Both the position numbers and the translations under genes were made by a program. A DNA stretch of 64,000 bases, taken from NCBI GenBank assembly GCA_023382535.1, contig JAHDWA010000041.1, positions 1-64,000 on the forward strand, read 5' to 3'. The notes under the pieces were generated by a model that did no database searches, was not told the DNA's origin, and saw only the letters and a program-made list of their open reading frames with translations. Positions 35,062 through 44,472 of this stretch are shown in pieces (the stretch's first letter is position 1; every line of letters begins with the position of its first letter). The DNA is from Anaerolineae bacterium. GTDB lineage: Bacteria > Chloroflexota > Anaerolineae > 4572-78 > J111.

Positions 35062-36603
35062 TTACCGTCTACCTTGATACCATTCTAACAGAGTTTCAAT
35101 CAGGCCATCTATCGTGTGTTTTTTAGCCACCAAGTCAACCCGCACCCCCAGCGCCCGAGCCGTCTCAGCCGTAGCCGGGCCAATACAGGCTACTGTCAGG
35201 GGAGCCAAAACATCGGGCAGCTTGCGCCCATTGAGCATAGTGGCCAGCCCGGTCAGGCCGGAGGGGCTAATAAACGTAGCCACATCTACCTCCCGACCCA
35301 GTAACGTTGCCAGGCCAATAGGGTCCGGTTCAGCGGATTGAATGGCATAAGTCATTATCATTTCGATGGCGGCGCCCTGTGCTTGCAAGGACTCGACCAG
35401 GTCGGGAAACTCGGCGTTGGAACACGGCAGCAGAACCCGCTGCCTGGCAGTCCGGCCTATCTCGGCGGTGATGGTCTGGCTGGTATGGGGCGGGCCAAAA
35501 TCGGCCTGTAACCCATATTTGCGCAAGGCCAGGACTGTAGCCCGGCCTACTGCGCCTAGCTTTACCCCGGCCAATACACGGACGTCATAGCCCAGCGCCA
35601 GCAGCCGGTCGAAGAAAAAGAAGACGCTGTTGGTGGTGGTAAAAATAATCCAGTCGTAACTCGCCTCAGGAGCCGTCAGGCGAGCAATCGCCCGGTCAAG
35701 GGGGCCATCGTCAACGGCTGGAACCACCTGTATCGTCGGCAATTCCACCGACTCCGCGCCCAAACGGGTTAAGCGGCGGCTAAAATCTGCGGCTTGATCC
35801 AGGGGCCGGGTGTTCAAAACTCGCAGGCCCAGCAGTGGGCGGCGATCAGGCCGGTCGAACCAGCGTAAGGTTTCGCGCAGCCGAACCACCTCGCCCACAA
35901 TGATAGCTGCCGGAGAGCGAATGTCGGCGGCCCGTTCCACGATGTCGGCCAGGGTACCTGCCGCCGTTTTTTGGACGGTGCGAGTGCCTTGCTCGACCAG
36001 GGCTACCGGGGTTTCAGGGGAGCGACCGTTGGCAATCAACTGCTCAACGATCAGCGGCAAATTGCCTACACCCATCAGAAAGACCAATGTATCGGAACCA
36101 CAAGCCAAATTGGCCCAATCATACACCGATTCGTGAACAGCGTCGGCCCGATGCCCCGTGATAATAGCCACACTACAGGCGAGATTACGGTGGGTAACAG
36201 GAATACCGGCATAGGTAGGCGCCGCAATGGCGCTGGTCACACCAGGCACAACTTCAAAGGGCAGGCCGGCTTCAACCAGGGCGTGAGCTTCCTCTCCCCC
36301 TCGGCCAAACACATAAGGATCACCCCCTTTGAGACGAACAACGACCTTTCCTGCCCGGGCCTTTTCGACGAGCAGGGTGTTGATTTTGGATTGGGGAACA
36401 GGGTGACGGTCGGGCTGCTTGCCCACATCAATCAATTCAGCACCCTTGGCGTGAGCCAACAGAGAAGGATTAGCTAACCGGTCATAAACCACCACTTCGG
36501 CATGTTTCAAACACTCGATACCACGCATGGTGATTAAGTCAGGATCACCCGGCCCGGCTCCCACCAGATAAACAATCCCGGTTTGAGTGGTTAATGAAGC
36601 CAT
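35062..36603 (-). CDS. Uroporphyrinogen-III methyltransferase/synthase fusion
   Basis: The 513-residue protein has two parts. Residues about 10-250 form the SAM-dependent CobA/SUMT domain (G-A-G-P-G-D-P-D-L-I-T, then G-G-D-P-Y-V-F-G-R-G-G-E-E). Residues about 260-510 form a HemD-type uroporphyrinogen-III synthase. Together they make precorrin-2 from hydroxymethylbilane, the first step toward siroheme, the DsrAB cofactor. It lies just upstream of the precorrin-2 dehydrogenase gene on the same strand. Location near the dsr genes supports a siroheme role. Confidence 0.9.
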   Translation of the reverse strand: MASLTTQTGIVYLVGAGPGDPDLITMRGIECLKHAEVVVYDRLANPSLLAHAKGAELIDVGKQPDRHPVPQSKINTLLVEKARAGKVVVRLKGGDPYVFGRGGEEAHALVEAGLPFEVVPGVTSAIAAPTYAGIPVTHRNLACSVAIITGHRADAVHESVYDWANLACGSDTLVFLMGVGNLPLIVEQLIANGRSPETPVALVEQGTRTVQKTAAGTLADIVERAADIRSPAAIIVGEVVRLRETLRWFDRPDRRPLLGLRVLNTRPLDQAADFSRRLTRLGAESVELPTIQVVPAVDDGPLDRAIARLTAPEASYDWIIFTTTNSVFFFFDRLLALGYDVRVLAGVKLGAVGRATVLALRKYGLQADFGPPHTSQTITAEIGRTARQRVLLPCSNAEFPDLVESLQAQGAAIEMIMTYAIQSAEPDPIGLATLLGREVDVATFISPSGLTGLATMLNGRKLPDVLAPLTVACIGPATAETARALGVRVDLVAKKHTIDGLIETLLEWYQGRR

Positions 36604-36627
36604 ATATTTTCCCTGGGCTACTTTTAC

Positions 36628-37272
36628 TCAGATGATGTTATTGGGGTTTTCGAGCAATTTCTCGGCGTACTGCTTGGCAGCGGGCGGTCCCTCGCGTTTG
36701 ATAATCTCAAGCAAATCTGAGTCGATCAAGCGCAGCGCCATTGCCAGCCGAACTTCACTTGACTCAAATTGGGCCAGCATGCTGGGGCGTAATTCGGCCA
36801 ACAAATTGACCAGGTCACTGTACTCTGGGCCAATCAAGGTCTCCAGCCACTCGCGTAAACGCCGCGCCAAAGCCGGACTGGCCCCACCCGTGGAAATCGT
36901 AATCACCATATCGCCCCGCCGTACTATTGCCGGCAAAATGAAGTTGCAGTGGGGGGGGTCGTCTACGGAATTTACCAGACAGGCGCGCCGGTCGGCCTCC
37001 TGCCAAACAGCTTCATTGATGGTTGGATCATCGGCGGTGATAACTAGAAATGCGCCGGCCAGGTCGCCTTCCTGGTAGAGCCGCCGGATGGCGGTGATGT
37101 ACCCCATCTCCGCCAGTTGTTCCAGTTGCGGGGTTAGAGAGGGGCTGATGACCGAAATTTGCGCTCCGGCCTCCAGTAGCCCCACCACTTTCCGGGTCGC
37201 AATCTCGCCTCCACCAACAACCACCGTGCGGCGCCGGTTTAAGTCATTTAAACCAATCGGGTAGATTTTCAT
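36628..37272 (-). CDS. Precorrin-2 dehydrogenase (CysG N-terminal/SirC type)
   Basis: The 214-residue protein has V-V-G-G-G-E-I-A near residue 18, the NAD-binding motif, and S-T-G-G-A-S-P-A-L-A-R near 121, typical of the CysG N-terminal and SirC family. It oxidises precorrin-2 to sirohydrochlorin. I place the start at M-K-I-Y-P at 37272 because the 24 residues before it do not fit the family. It lies directly before cobA-hemD, giving a two-gene siroheme operon. The ferrochelatase step may be served elsewhere. Confidence 0.86.
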   Translation of the reverse strand: MKIYPIGLNDLNRRRTVVVGGGEIATRKVVGLLEAGAQISVISPSLTPQLEQLAEMGYITAIRRLYQEGDLAGAFLVITADDPTINEAVWQEADRRACLVNSVDDPPHCNFILPAIVRRGDMVITISTGGASPALARRLREWLETLIGPEYSDLVNLLAELRPSMLAQFESSEVRLAMALRLIDSDLLEIIKREGPPAAKQYAEKLLENPNNII

Positions 37273-37471
37273 AAGAACATTGTAACACGCCGGTAAAGAC
37301 AGCGTCAACCGATATTTGTCATCTACCTTGGTGACGTTTGTCACTGTTAACCTGGCCCCGTAGCCAACGCCACTTAAAGAACCGCTGGCTCCTTTTCAAG
37401 GACATCGAAATGACCACAGCAATCCAGATTCTTCCAGGGCTACCGTCTCTTGTCCCCCTTAAGCACTTCCC

Positions 37472-39829
37472 TCAGCGAACGTTTTTCCGCCAGAAATGGC
37501 GCAATCTCTCTTCTAGACCCTCGTGATGCCGTACCACCTGGAAATGCCGCCACTCGGGTGGAAACAGGCGGGTGTAGCGTGACAGGGTTAAACGTTCATC
37601 TATCAAGAGGATGACACCCCGATCTTGTTCGGTACGGATGACCCGCCCGGCGGCTTGCATAACCCGGTTCAAGCCCGGATATTGATAAGCATAAGCAAAG
37701 CCGTTATGACCGTGTTCGGCAAAGTAGGCTTTGAGCAAATCTCGCTCGAGGCTCACCTGTGGCAGCCCGACCCCGACGATGACCGCCCCAATGAGCCGCT
37801 CACCTACCAGGTCAATTCCTTCTCCAAAAATGCCGCCCATCACGACAAATCCTAGCAGGGTTCCGGTCTCGACAACCGAGAAGCGAGCCAGAAAGGCATC
37901 CCGGCTGGTTTCAGTCATCCCTCGCTCCTGCATCAGGAACTGCCACTTGGGCCGGCGTTCCTTGACCAACCCGGCGACCGCTGCCAGATAAGCATAGGAA
38001 GGGAAAAAGACCAGGTAGTTTCCTGGCTGTGCCACACAGACCTGCTCAATCACGGCAGCGACGTCCTCATAAGAGTTGGCCCGATGGGTATAGCGGGTCG
38101 AAACCTGGTTATGAATCAGCAAGGCCAAATTCTCTGAGGGGAAGGGCGACCGCAAGACCAGCTTGGGATGCGAAGTCGAGCCGGTCAAAACCCGGTCGAA
38201 ATAATCCAGCGGCAGCAGCGTGCCCGAAAAAGAGACCGTGGCCCGGCTTCGCTCCAAAACAGCGGCCAGGAACGGAGCCGGGTCCAGGCAGAATAATTTG
38301 GCGGTCAGGCCTCCCTGGCCTTTTTTCTCGAAATAGGAGACATAGCCGGAACCAAAGAAGGCTTCGGCGGTGCGCAGATACGTGTTGGCCTGAAAATAGA
38401 AATCGAGCAGAGCCGGCCGGAAAATCGTCTTCTGGTTCAAGGCGAGCCAGGCTTCGGCCTGGTGGGTAAAGCGGCGCAGGGCTTTGAGCAAAGCCTCGGG
38501 CCGCTCCTGTTCTACCAGAACGGGCGGCTCGGTGAGGGTACATTGTTTACCCTGGGTTAAGAGAACCTGGTTGATCTCGTTCAAAGTCCTGGCCAGATCA
38601 GGCAGATGAGGCTTTAGATTTTTGCGTAATTCCACTACAGTCTGCTTGTCCAGTTCTGCCGAGTACATCGCCCTGGCCCGGTCGGGGAGGTTGTGGGCCT
38701 CGTCAACCAGAAAGAGATAGGGTTCAACCACGTTATCAAAAAAGCGGCGCAGGTAAACACTTGGATCAAAGACATAGTTGTAGTCGCCGACAATACAATC
38801 GGCCCACAGGGCCAGATCGAGTGAGAACTCAAAGGGGCACAGTTCATAGCGCTGGGCCAGATCGGCTATGACTGGCCGGGTGAAAGCTTCAATCTCATAC
38901 GTTTCGGCCAGGGCTGTTTTAACCTTGCCGTAGTAGTTCCGGGCAAAGGGGCACTCCTCCGGCTCGCCACCCGTTGCTGTACAAAAGCAGATTTTCTCTT
39001 TAGCCGTCAGGGTAACGCTTTTCAGATGCAATCCGGCTTGACGCATATCGTCAAGCGTCTGTTCGGCCACCCGGCGGCCTGGCGTCTTGGCGGTCAGATA
39101 AAATATCCGGGCGATCAGTCCGGTTCCGATGGCTTTGACCGCCGGGAAGAGGGTAGCGATGGTTTTGCCGATCCCGGTTGGAGCCTGGACGAAGAGCTGT
39201 TCTTTTTTCTGAATAGTTCGGTACACGGTTACGGCCAGGTCCCGCTGGCCTCCCCGATAGGCCGTATAGGGAAAGTCAAGCTGGTGGATGGAAGTATCCC
39301 GCCGCTCTTGCCAGGCTTTGACCCGGCGCATCCAGTTGATATACGTCGTGACCAGATCCGTAAAGAAGCGTTCCAGATCGGAAAAGGAGAAACTGCGCCG
39401 GAAGGTCACGGTCTCCTGGCTGTCGAGGTGGTAGTATGTCAGAAAGACCTGCATCTCAATCAGGTTATGCTGGCGAGCGTACATATAGGCGTAACATTGG
39501 GCCTGACCCCAGTGGAGCGGATTATCCGCAGGGACAAGCTGGAGGTCCTGAGTGGTGGTCTTGATCTCTTCGAGGATAACCGGCTCGCCCAGGCTGAAGA
39601 TGCCGTCAATCCGGCCAAAAATTTCCAGGCGGAGATCAGCCGTTTCGACCAAATGGCTGATGACGACCTCGGCCTGATAGCCTTCTGGACGTGATTTCTG
39701 CAAGCGGCGGTGGCCCCGACTGCCGAGCAGCGCCCGGTCTGACCCCTGAAAGCCGCTACCGAACAAATCGCCCTCACGCAAGACGAACTCGATCAAATTG
39801 CGAACGGATGTCTTGAGAGAAATTTTCAT
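37472..39829 (-). CDS. Nuclease-helicase: PD-(D/E)XK domain fused to a DinG/XPD-type helicase
   Basis: The 785-residue protein has, at about 50-130, G-R-I-D-G-I-F then V-I-L-E-E-I-K, the look of a PD-(D/E)XK nuclease. A superfamily-2 helicase follows, with Walker A A-P-T-G-I-G-K-T-I near 220 and the DEAH box V-D-E-A-H near 376. Between them are cysteines (C-F-C, E-C-P-F, L-C-P-F) placed like the FeS cluster of XPD/DinG. The family acts in DNA repair or possibly defence. It stands alone, with no obvious partners. Confidence 0.8.
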   Translation of the reverse strand: MKISLKTSVRNLIEFVLREGDLFGSGFQGSDRALLGSRGHRRLQKSRPEGYQAEVVISHLVETADLRLEIFGRIDGIFSLGEPVILEEIKTTTQDLQLVPADNPLHWGQAQCYAYMYARQHNLIEMQVFLTYYHLDSQETVTFRRSFSFSDLERFFTDLVTTYINWMRRVKAWQERRDTSIHQLDFPYTAYRGGQRDLAVTVYRTIQKKEQLFVQAPTGIGKTIATLFPAVKAIGTGLIARIFYLTAKTPGRRVAEQTLDDMRQAGLHLKSVTLTAKEKICFCTATGGEPEECPFARNYYGKVKTALAETYEIEAFTRPVIADLAQRYELCPFEFSLDLALWADCIVGDYNYVFDPSVYLRRFFDNVVEPYLFLVDEAHNLPDRARAMYSAELDKQTVVELRKNLKPHLPDLARTLNEINQVLLTQGKQCTLTEPPVLVEQERPEALLKALRRFTHQAEAWLALNQKTIFRPALLDFYFQANTYLRTAEAFFGSGYVSYFEKKGQGGLTAKLFCLDPAPFLAAVLERSRATVSFSGTLLPLDYFDRVLTGSTSHPKLVLRSPFPSENLALLIHNQVSTRYTHRANSYEDVAAVIEQVCVAQPGNYLVFFPSYAYLAAVAGLVKERRPKWQFLMQERGMTETSRDAFLARFSVVETGTLLGFVVMGGIFGEGIDLVGERLIGAVIVGVGLPQVSLERDLLKAYFAEHGHNGFAYAYQYPGLNRVMQAAGRVIRTEQDRGVILLIDERLTLSRYTRLFPPEWRHFQVVRHHEGLEERLRHFWRKNVR

Positions 39830-39910
39830 CCTCAGCTTGTTTCCTACTACGGGATCTGTTCGCTGGCCGCTTGAAAACGGTTTGCGTGGTCAAGCAATAG
39901 CAGGTGTTGC

Positions 39911-42900
39911 CTAATGCGGCTCGATGAAAACATCTTTCCAAAACTGCCCTTTCATCGTTGACAACTGGTAGCCTTTGACCCAGGGCTTCAACAACAGGTG
40001 GACCCGACCATAGGTCAGGGGAATGATCGGCACTTCCACCGCCAGGAGCTGCTCTGCCTGCTCATAGAGCTGCATTCGTTCAGCCTGATCGGTGACATGC
40101 CAGGCCGTTTCAACCAGTTGCTGATAAATTGGGTTACGCCAATCAGGGTTCTCCGGTTCTATACATACCCGTAGATAACAGTCAGGATCAGGATAATCCG
40201 CGACCCATAGACCCAGAGCTAAATCAGGCGGTCTGTGATCGTACCGCTCAAGAAGCGTGCTAAGCGGTACAGTTTCCCACGGAATGTGAATGTCCAGAAC
40301 TTCTTGCCAGGCGAGGCGGCAATAGCGGGCCAATAGCTCATGATCGGGCCGATTCAGCGCTTCCAAAACGGGAAAATTCCGGCCTCCTGGATATCCGGCT
40401 TCAGCTAGGAGCCGGCGGGCCTGCTCGGGGTCGTAGGGCAGCCCGACTCCAGGGGTATGACCCGGCATTCCGGGTGGGACAAAGCCTCCGGTCGCCGGGT
40501 AGACATACCCTCGTAACGTTACATGGGCCAGTTCTTTCTTATTGATGGCCAGAGCCAGGGCCTGCCGGACATGCGCATCGTTGAAGGGGGGGCCGGCCAG
40601 TTTATTGAACCAGACATAGTTGGTGAGAAGTTGCCGTCCCGAAATATAGTCGGGGGTGTACCACTGCCGGGCGCGCTCCATCTCTGGCGCGGGCAGGAGA
40701 TGCAAATGCAGCAAGTCAAGGGCATTGGCCTCGTACATTTGCCGCAGGGCGGTTGGATCATCCCTTAAGGTCAACTCTATCCACTCGACATTCCCTCTTA
40801 AGGGATTGTGATACGTGGGATTACGCCGCAGCCGCATGGTTCCTTCTTTTTCCCAGCCGGCCAGCCTGAAAGGTCCATTAGTAACAATTTGGCCGGCCTC
40901 GGCCCAGGCTTCGCCCTGTTCCTCAATCACATGACGGGGGATGGGAAAGGTGGTAGGGAAGGCTAACAGGTGCGGAAAATAGTTGGTTGGTCCTTCTAAT
41001 TCTACAATCAGCGTAACCGTATCCGCAGCCCTTACGGCCACCTGGCCGGGGTCGGCGTTTTCCCCTCGATGAAAGATACCAGCCCCTTTAATGTCACGGA
41101 GCAGCGAACCGGCAAATGAGGCCGACCCAGCCGGATCGAGTGCCCGTTTCCAGGCGTACTCGAAGTCCGCCGCTGTAACCCGAACACCATCACTCCAGAA
41201 TACATCATCCCGCAAGTGAAAAACGTAGGTGTGACCTCCGTTGGATACTTCCCAACTCTGGGCGACATCGGGGACCACATCCAACTCGGCGCTAAGTGCA
41301 ACCAGGCCGCTAAACAATTGATGAGCCAGGCCAACCGACCAAATCGTTCGGGGCCGGGTTGGGTCGAGTGTACCCGGATCATGCCAGTTCGTGCGCAGGG
41401 CGTGAGCAGCCGGCGACAAGTGGCGAGCCAACTCCCACTGTGTCTCTCTGGCCCGCTGCCACAGGCTAAATCCCTCATCATAAGCCTGGTGGGAGCTTTC
41501 AAAATCAAAGTTAAGATGATGAGTCAAGCCCAATTTCATCAGCGTCCGAGCCGCTTGTTCGTGTTGGCCGGTCTCCTGCAAAAAAACCAGGGCCTGGCGG
41601 TAGTAATTAATCGCCTCTTGATGCGCATACAAGCCCCGCGCTCTGTCTCCCGCCTGTAAAAGATAAGGGATGGCTTTGCCTTTGTGCCCGGCCTCGGCAT
41701 GGTGGCGAGCTAACTGCACCGCGATCAAGCCGGTCTGTCCTTGATACAACTCCTCCAGGGCCTCAGCCACCTCGGCGTGAAGTAAAATGCGTTCGCCCTG
41801 GCTGAGTTGATGGTAGAGATACTGCTGAAACAGAACGTGGGCAAACTGGTAATGGCATAAACGCCGGGACCCAACCTCCACGGTGGCTCGTTCTCGCACC
41901 AGGCGATGTTGTTTTTCCAGCTCTTGAGAGAGCCAGCGCAGCAGCTCGCGCTGGTTCACGTCCTGCACCCGGCCCACAACTTCGACCGTAAAATGCTCGC
42001 CCTCCACACTGGCTACCCGCAGCAGCTCGCGCATCGTTTCGTCCAAACGTCCTAGCCGCTGTTCGATCACGGCTTCCACCCGCACCGGCAGCGTCGTCCA
42101 GTTCAACATTTCTTCCTTGAGCACCCAATAGCCGGTTTCATCCTGGATCAAGTCCCCCCTGGCCTGCATTTCCCGGATCAGTTCGACGGTGAAGAGGGGG
42201 TGGCCTTTGGTATGCCAGAACAGGGCGACCCGGAAGGATTCCGGCAAACGATGAGCTTCTCGATCTAACAAGGCATCGGCTAACTTACGGCCTTCGACCG
42301 GGTCAAATTGTTCCAGGTCAAGTTGAATACCGCCAAACTGGCGCCGGAACTCGTGGATGACCGGCTCCAGGAGATGCTGCTGCCGGCGTTCGGGTTCTGC
42401 CAGGCGGCTTACGGCGACTTCGCTGGGCCGGTAGGCTCCTACAATGAGAATGCGGCTGCCGGCTAACCGCCGCCCCAGGTGGAACAGCAGGTTGATAGAA
42501 GTCGCGTCGGCCCACTGTAAATCATCCAGCAGCACCAGCAGCGGCTGCCGGCGAGCCAGGGCCTGGAGGGTTTGGGTAACTTGCTCAAAAAGTTGGCGTT
42601 GTTCCAGTTGACTGGTTGGCCTGGGTGATGAGGCCAGTGAGAAGGATAACCGCCCCTGCTGCTGTAAGGTCTGGGCCGAGACGAGGAGATCAATCAGGTC
42701 GGATCCGGTCTCCAGCAGGGTAGTGGCGGTGAAAGGGGCAAAATTCCACAAGCGGCGGGCCTGTTCGCGGGTGATAATCCCGGCGGCCCAGCGATTTTCA
42801 ACCTCTCCGGCCAGCATTTCCACTACGTCGCGGAAGGGTAAGTAGGGATCGCCGGGGCCGGCATAGGCATTGCAGTAGCCACACGAAACGATCAACTCTG

Positions 42901-43099
42901 GTTGAGCCGCCTGCGCCTGGCGCGCAAACTCGGCTAACAAGGCTGTCTTACCTCGACCCGCTTCACCGGTAACGAACACCACCTGGCCCCTTCCGGCCAA
43001 CGCCGTCTCCAGGTGGTCCGTCAACCACGTTAACTGGCGTTCGCGTCCAACAAAGCGACCCCACTCGCCGGCCAACCCGTTCCGGCGCTGCCAGTTCAA
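39911..43099 (-). CDS. STAND ATPase with TPR-like region fused to a family-5 solute-binding domain
   Basis: The largest open part has about 1062 residues. G-E-A-G-R-G-K-T (Walker A, near residue 49) and L-L-V-L-L-D-D-L-Q-W (Walker B, near 195) define a MalT/LuxR-type STAND ATPase. A TPR-like stretch (about 470-560) follows. From about 580 on it is a peptide/nickel-type SBP_bac_5 domain. No signal peptide is present, so the binding domain must act inside the cell. The open frame starts with a TTG created by a T7 run. Upstream, in another frame, lies an XRE helix-turn-helix that surely belongs to it. Confidence 0.8.
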   Translation of the reverse strand: MNWQRRNGLAGEWGRFVGRERQLTWLTDHLETALAGRGQVVFVTGEAGRGKTALLAEFARQAQAAQPELIVSCGYCNAYAGPGDPYLPFRDVVEMLAGEVENRWAAGIITREQARRLWNFAPFTATTLLETGSDLIDLLVSAQTLQQQGRLSFSLASSPRPTSQLEQRQLFEQVTQTLQALARRQPLLVLLDDLQWADATSINLLFHLGRRLAGSRILIVGAYRPSEVAVSRLAEPERRQQHLLEPVIHEFRRQFGGIQLDLEQFDPVEGRKLADALLDREAHRLPESFRVALFWHTKGHPLFTVELIREMQARGDLIQDETGYWVLKEEMLNWTTLPVRVEAVIEQRLGRLDETMRELLRVASVEGEHFTVEVVGRVQDVNQRELLRWLSQELEKQHRLVRERATVEVGSRRLCHYQFAHVLFQQYLYHQLSQGERILLHAEVAEALEELYQGQTGLIAVQLARHHAEAGHKGKAIPYLLQAGDRARGLYAHQEAINYYRQALVFLQETGQHEQAARTLMKLGLTHHLNFDFESSHQAYDEGFSLWQRARETQWELARHLSPAAHALRTNWHDPGTLDPTRPRTIWSVGLAHQLFSGLVALSAELDVVPDVAQSWEVSNGGHTYVFHLRDDVFWSDGVRVTAADFEYAWKRALDPAGSASFAGSLLRDIKGAGIFHRGENADPGQVAVRAADTVTLIVELEGPTNYFPHLLAFPTTFPIPRHVIEEQGEAWAEAGQIVTNGPFRLAGWEKEGTMRLRRNPTYHNPLRGNVEWIELTLRDDPTALRQMYEANALDLLHLHLLPAPEMERARQWYTPDYISGRQLLTNYVWFNKLAGPPFNDAHVRQALALAINKKELAHVTLRGYVYPATGGFVPPGMPGHTPGVGLPYDPEQARRLLAEAGYPGGRNFPVLEALNRPDHELLARYCRLAWQEVLDIHIPWETVPLSTLLERYDHRPPDLALGLWVADYPDPDCYLRVCIEPENPDWRNPIYQQLVETAWHVTDQAERMQLYEQAEQLLAVEVPIIPLTYGRVHLLLKPWVKGYQLSTMKGQFWKDVFIEPH

Positions 43100-43406
43100 A
43101 AAAAGCGGGAACGGAGGTAGTTACAGCGGGTTCTGAAGGGGCGATAGGTTGGGCTGGCAAGGAGAGGGTATCAACGGCCTGTTGGCCAAGGCCGCATTGA
43201 ATAAAGGCTTGACGCTCCTCCTGGGGAACGGCCAGGCTGTCGGCCAGGCGTTCCGCCATCTGGCGGGAGGGCCGCCGTTCATCCCGTTCAATTTTCTTGA
43301 TGGTAACTGCCGCGCAGCCAACTTGTCGAGCCAGGTGGGCCTGGGTTAAATCCAACGCCTTGCGCTGCCGCCGGACCCAATAGCCAAACGAAACCGTGTT
43401 CTCCAT
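42963..43406 (-). pseudogene. XRE helix-turn-helix, 5' part of the STAND/solute-binding regulator
   Basis: The ATG at 43406 opens a frame whose first 60 residues are an XRE/HTH_3 domain (R-R-Q-R-K-A-L-D-L-T-Q-A-H-L-A near residue 13). The useful coding part runs to the T7 run at 43098-43104. Beyond it this frame is a shadow of the ATPase gene and ends at 42963. One base fewer in the T-run would join both parts as V-P-A-F-L-N-W-Q-R-R. In this protein class the HTH is normally fused to the ATPase, so this is a frameshift, a slippage site or a sequencing error. Confidence 0.7.
43098..43104 (-). other. Seven-T homopolymer at the reading-frame switch
   Basis: The minus strand reads GCTTTTTTTGAAC. 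With seven Ts the HTH frame continues past the ATPase start. With six, both parts fuse in frame. Transcriptional slippage on such a run could make a full-length protein from part of the mRNA. Confidence 0.55.
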
Positions 43407-43529
43407 CCGGTGTTAGTATCCCCCCTGTATTCCTTTGGTATCCTAAAAGGCTACCCCAGATGGGATAGATGCTGCTTTAATAGGAATAAGTTAATCTTAT
43501 TAATTTTACCACAAAAAAGGAGAATAACT

Positions 43530-43802
43530 ATGCCTAAGTATATTATCGAACGAAACATTCCCCAGGCCGGTAAATTGTCGGCTCAAGAACTGCAGGCCAT
43601 TTCGCAGCAGTCGTGTAATGTACTCAAAGAGATGGGGGTACCCTACCACTGGGTGCAGACTTTTGTGACCGAGGATAAATTCTATTGCGTCCACATCGCC
43701 CCGGACAAGGAGACGGCCCTGGAACACGCCAAACGGGGCGGCTTTCCGGTCACTCATATTGAAGAAGTGAAGACGATTATTGATCCCACCACGGCCGAGT
43801 AG
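43530..43802 (+). CDS. DUF4242/SCO4226-like small protein
   Basis: The 90-residue protein has a DUF4242-like pattern: P-K-Y-I-I-E-R at the start, V-P-Y-H-W-V-Q-T-F-V-T-E-D-K in the middle and H-A-K-R-G-G-F-P near the end. Relatives are described as nickel-binding. AAAGGAG precedes the ATG. The gene is divergent from the STAND regulator and is followed 19 bases later by an exported protein. Confidence 0.75.
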   Translation: MPKYIIERNIPQAGKLSAQELQAISQQSCNVLKEMGVPYHWVQTFVTEDKFYCVHIAPDKETALEHAKRGGFPVTHIEEVKTIIDPTTAE

Positions 43803-43821
43803 GTGAAGCAGGAGGATAATA

Positions 43822-44337
43822 ATGAAACCTAAATTTATGCTTCAAGTAGGTCTGGTGATATTGTCTGTACTTTTGGTAATGGGGCTGGCCTGGGCCTACG
43901 AGGATGAAGGTGAAACTGGGCCCATCCTGGCCCGTATCCGGCGAGCTACGGTGAAATTTCATCGTGTCGAAGCGGCGCAGGCCGCCGGATATGCCCTGCT
44001 GCCCGGCCTGGACCACTGCTTCGACAATCCCGGTGTGGGCGGGATGGGCTTCCACTACATCAACCCGGACAGCCTTGACCTCACCCTAAACCCGCTCCAA
44101 CCCGAGGCAATGGTTTACGCTCCTGGACGAAAGGGGAAACTCAAGCTGGGAGCCGTCGAATACATCGTGCCAGCGGCGGAGTGGGACGCGGCGGGCCACA
44201 GTGAGCCACCGTCGGTGTTAGGACATCACCTCCATCTGAACCCTAACCTGGGCGTGTATGTACTCCACGCCTGGATTTGGCGGCACAACCCGGCCCGCGT
44301 GTTCGAGGACTGGAATCCTACGGTAGCGTGTCCTTGA
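43822..44337 (+). CDS. Exported protein of unknown function
   Basis: The 171-residue protein has a clear signal peptide (about 1-25, ending W-A-Y). GAGGA lies seven bases before the ATG. Conserved-looking features are D-H-C-F-D near residue 57, G-M-G-F-H-Y near 69, H-H-L-H-L-N-P near 133 and H-A-W-I-W near 147. The clustered His and Cys could bind a metal. I do not recognise the family. It is probably co-transcribed with the DUF4242-like gene and ends at a bidirectional hairpin. Confidence 0.6.
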   Translation: MKPKFMLQVGLVILSVLLVMGLAWAYEDEGETGPILARIRRATVKFHRVEAAQAAGYALLPGLDHCFDNPGVGGMGFHYINPDSLDLTLNPLQPEAMVYAPGRKGKLKLGAVEYIVPAAEWDAAGHSEPPSVLGHHLHLNPNLGVYVLHAWIWRHNPARVFEDWNPTVACP

Positions 44338-44364
44338 GAAAATGTCTTTCGAAGGAGAGGGTAA

Positions 44365-44407
44365 AGGTGAACCAGGTCTTAAGATATTGTTTTGGCCTGG
44401 TTCACCT
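44365..44407. terminator. Bidirectional hairpin between convergent genes
   Basis: AGGTGAACCAGG (44365-44376) and CCTGGTTCACCT (44396-44407) are exact reverse complements around a 19-base spacer. It sits between the plus-strand exported-protein gene and the minus-strand GAF gene, a sensible place to end both transcripts. Confidence 0.65.
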
Positions 44408-44472
44408 CTTTGGGTAGATTGCTTACAAATTCTTCCATGACGCCGAGACTGCGGGTAGCGCCTCGATGACCT

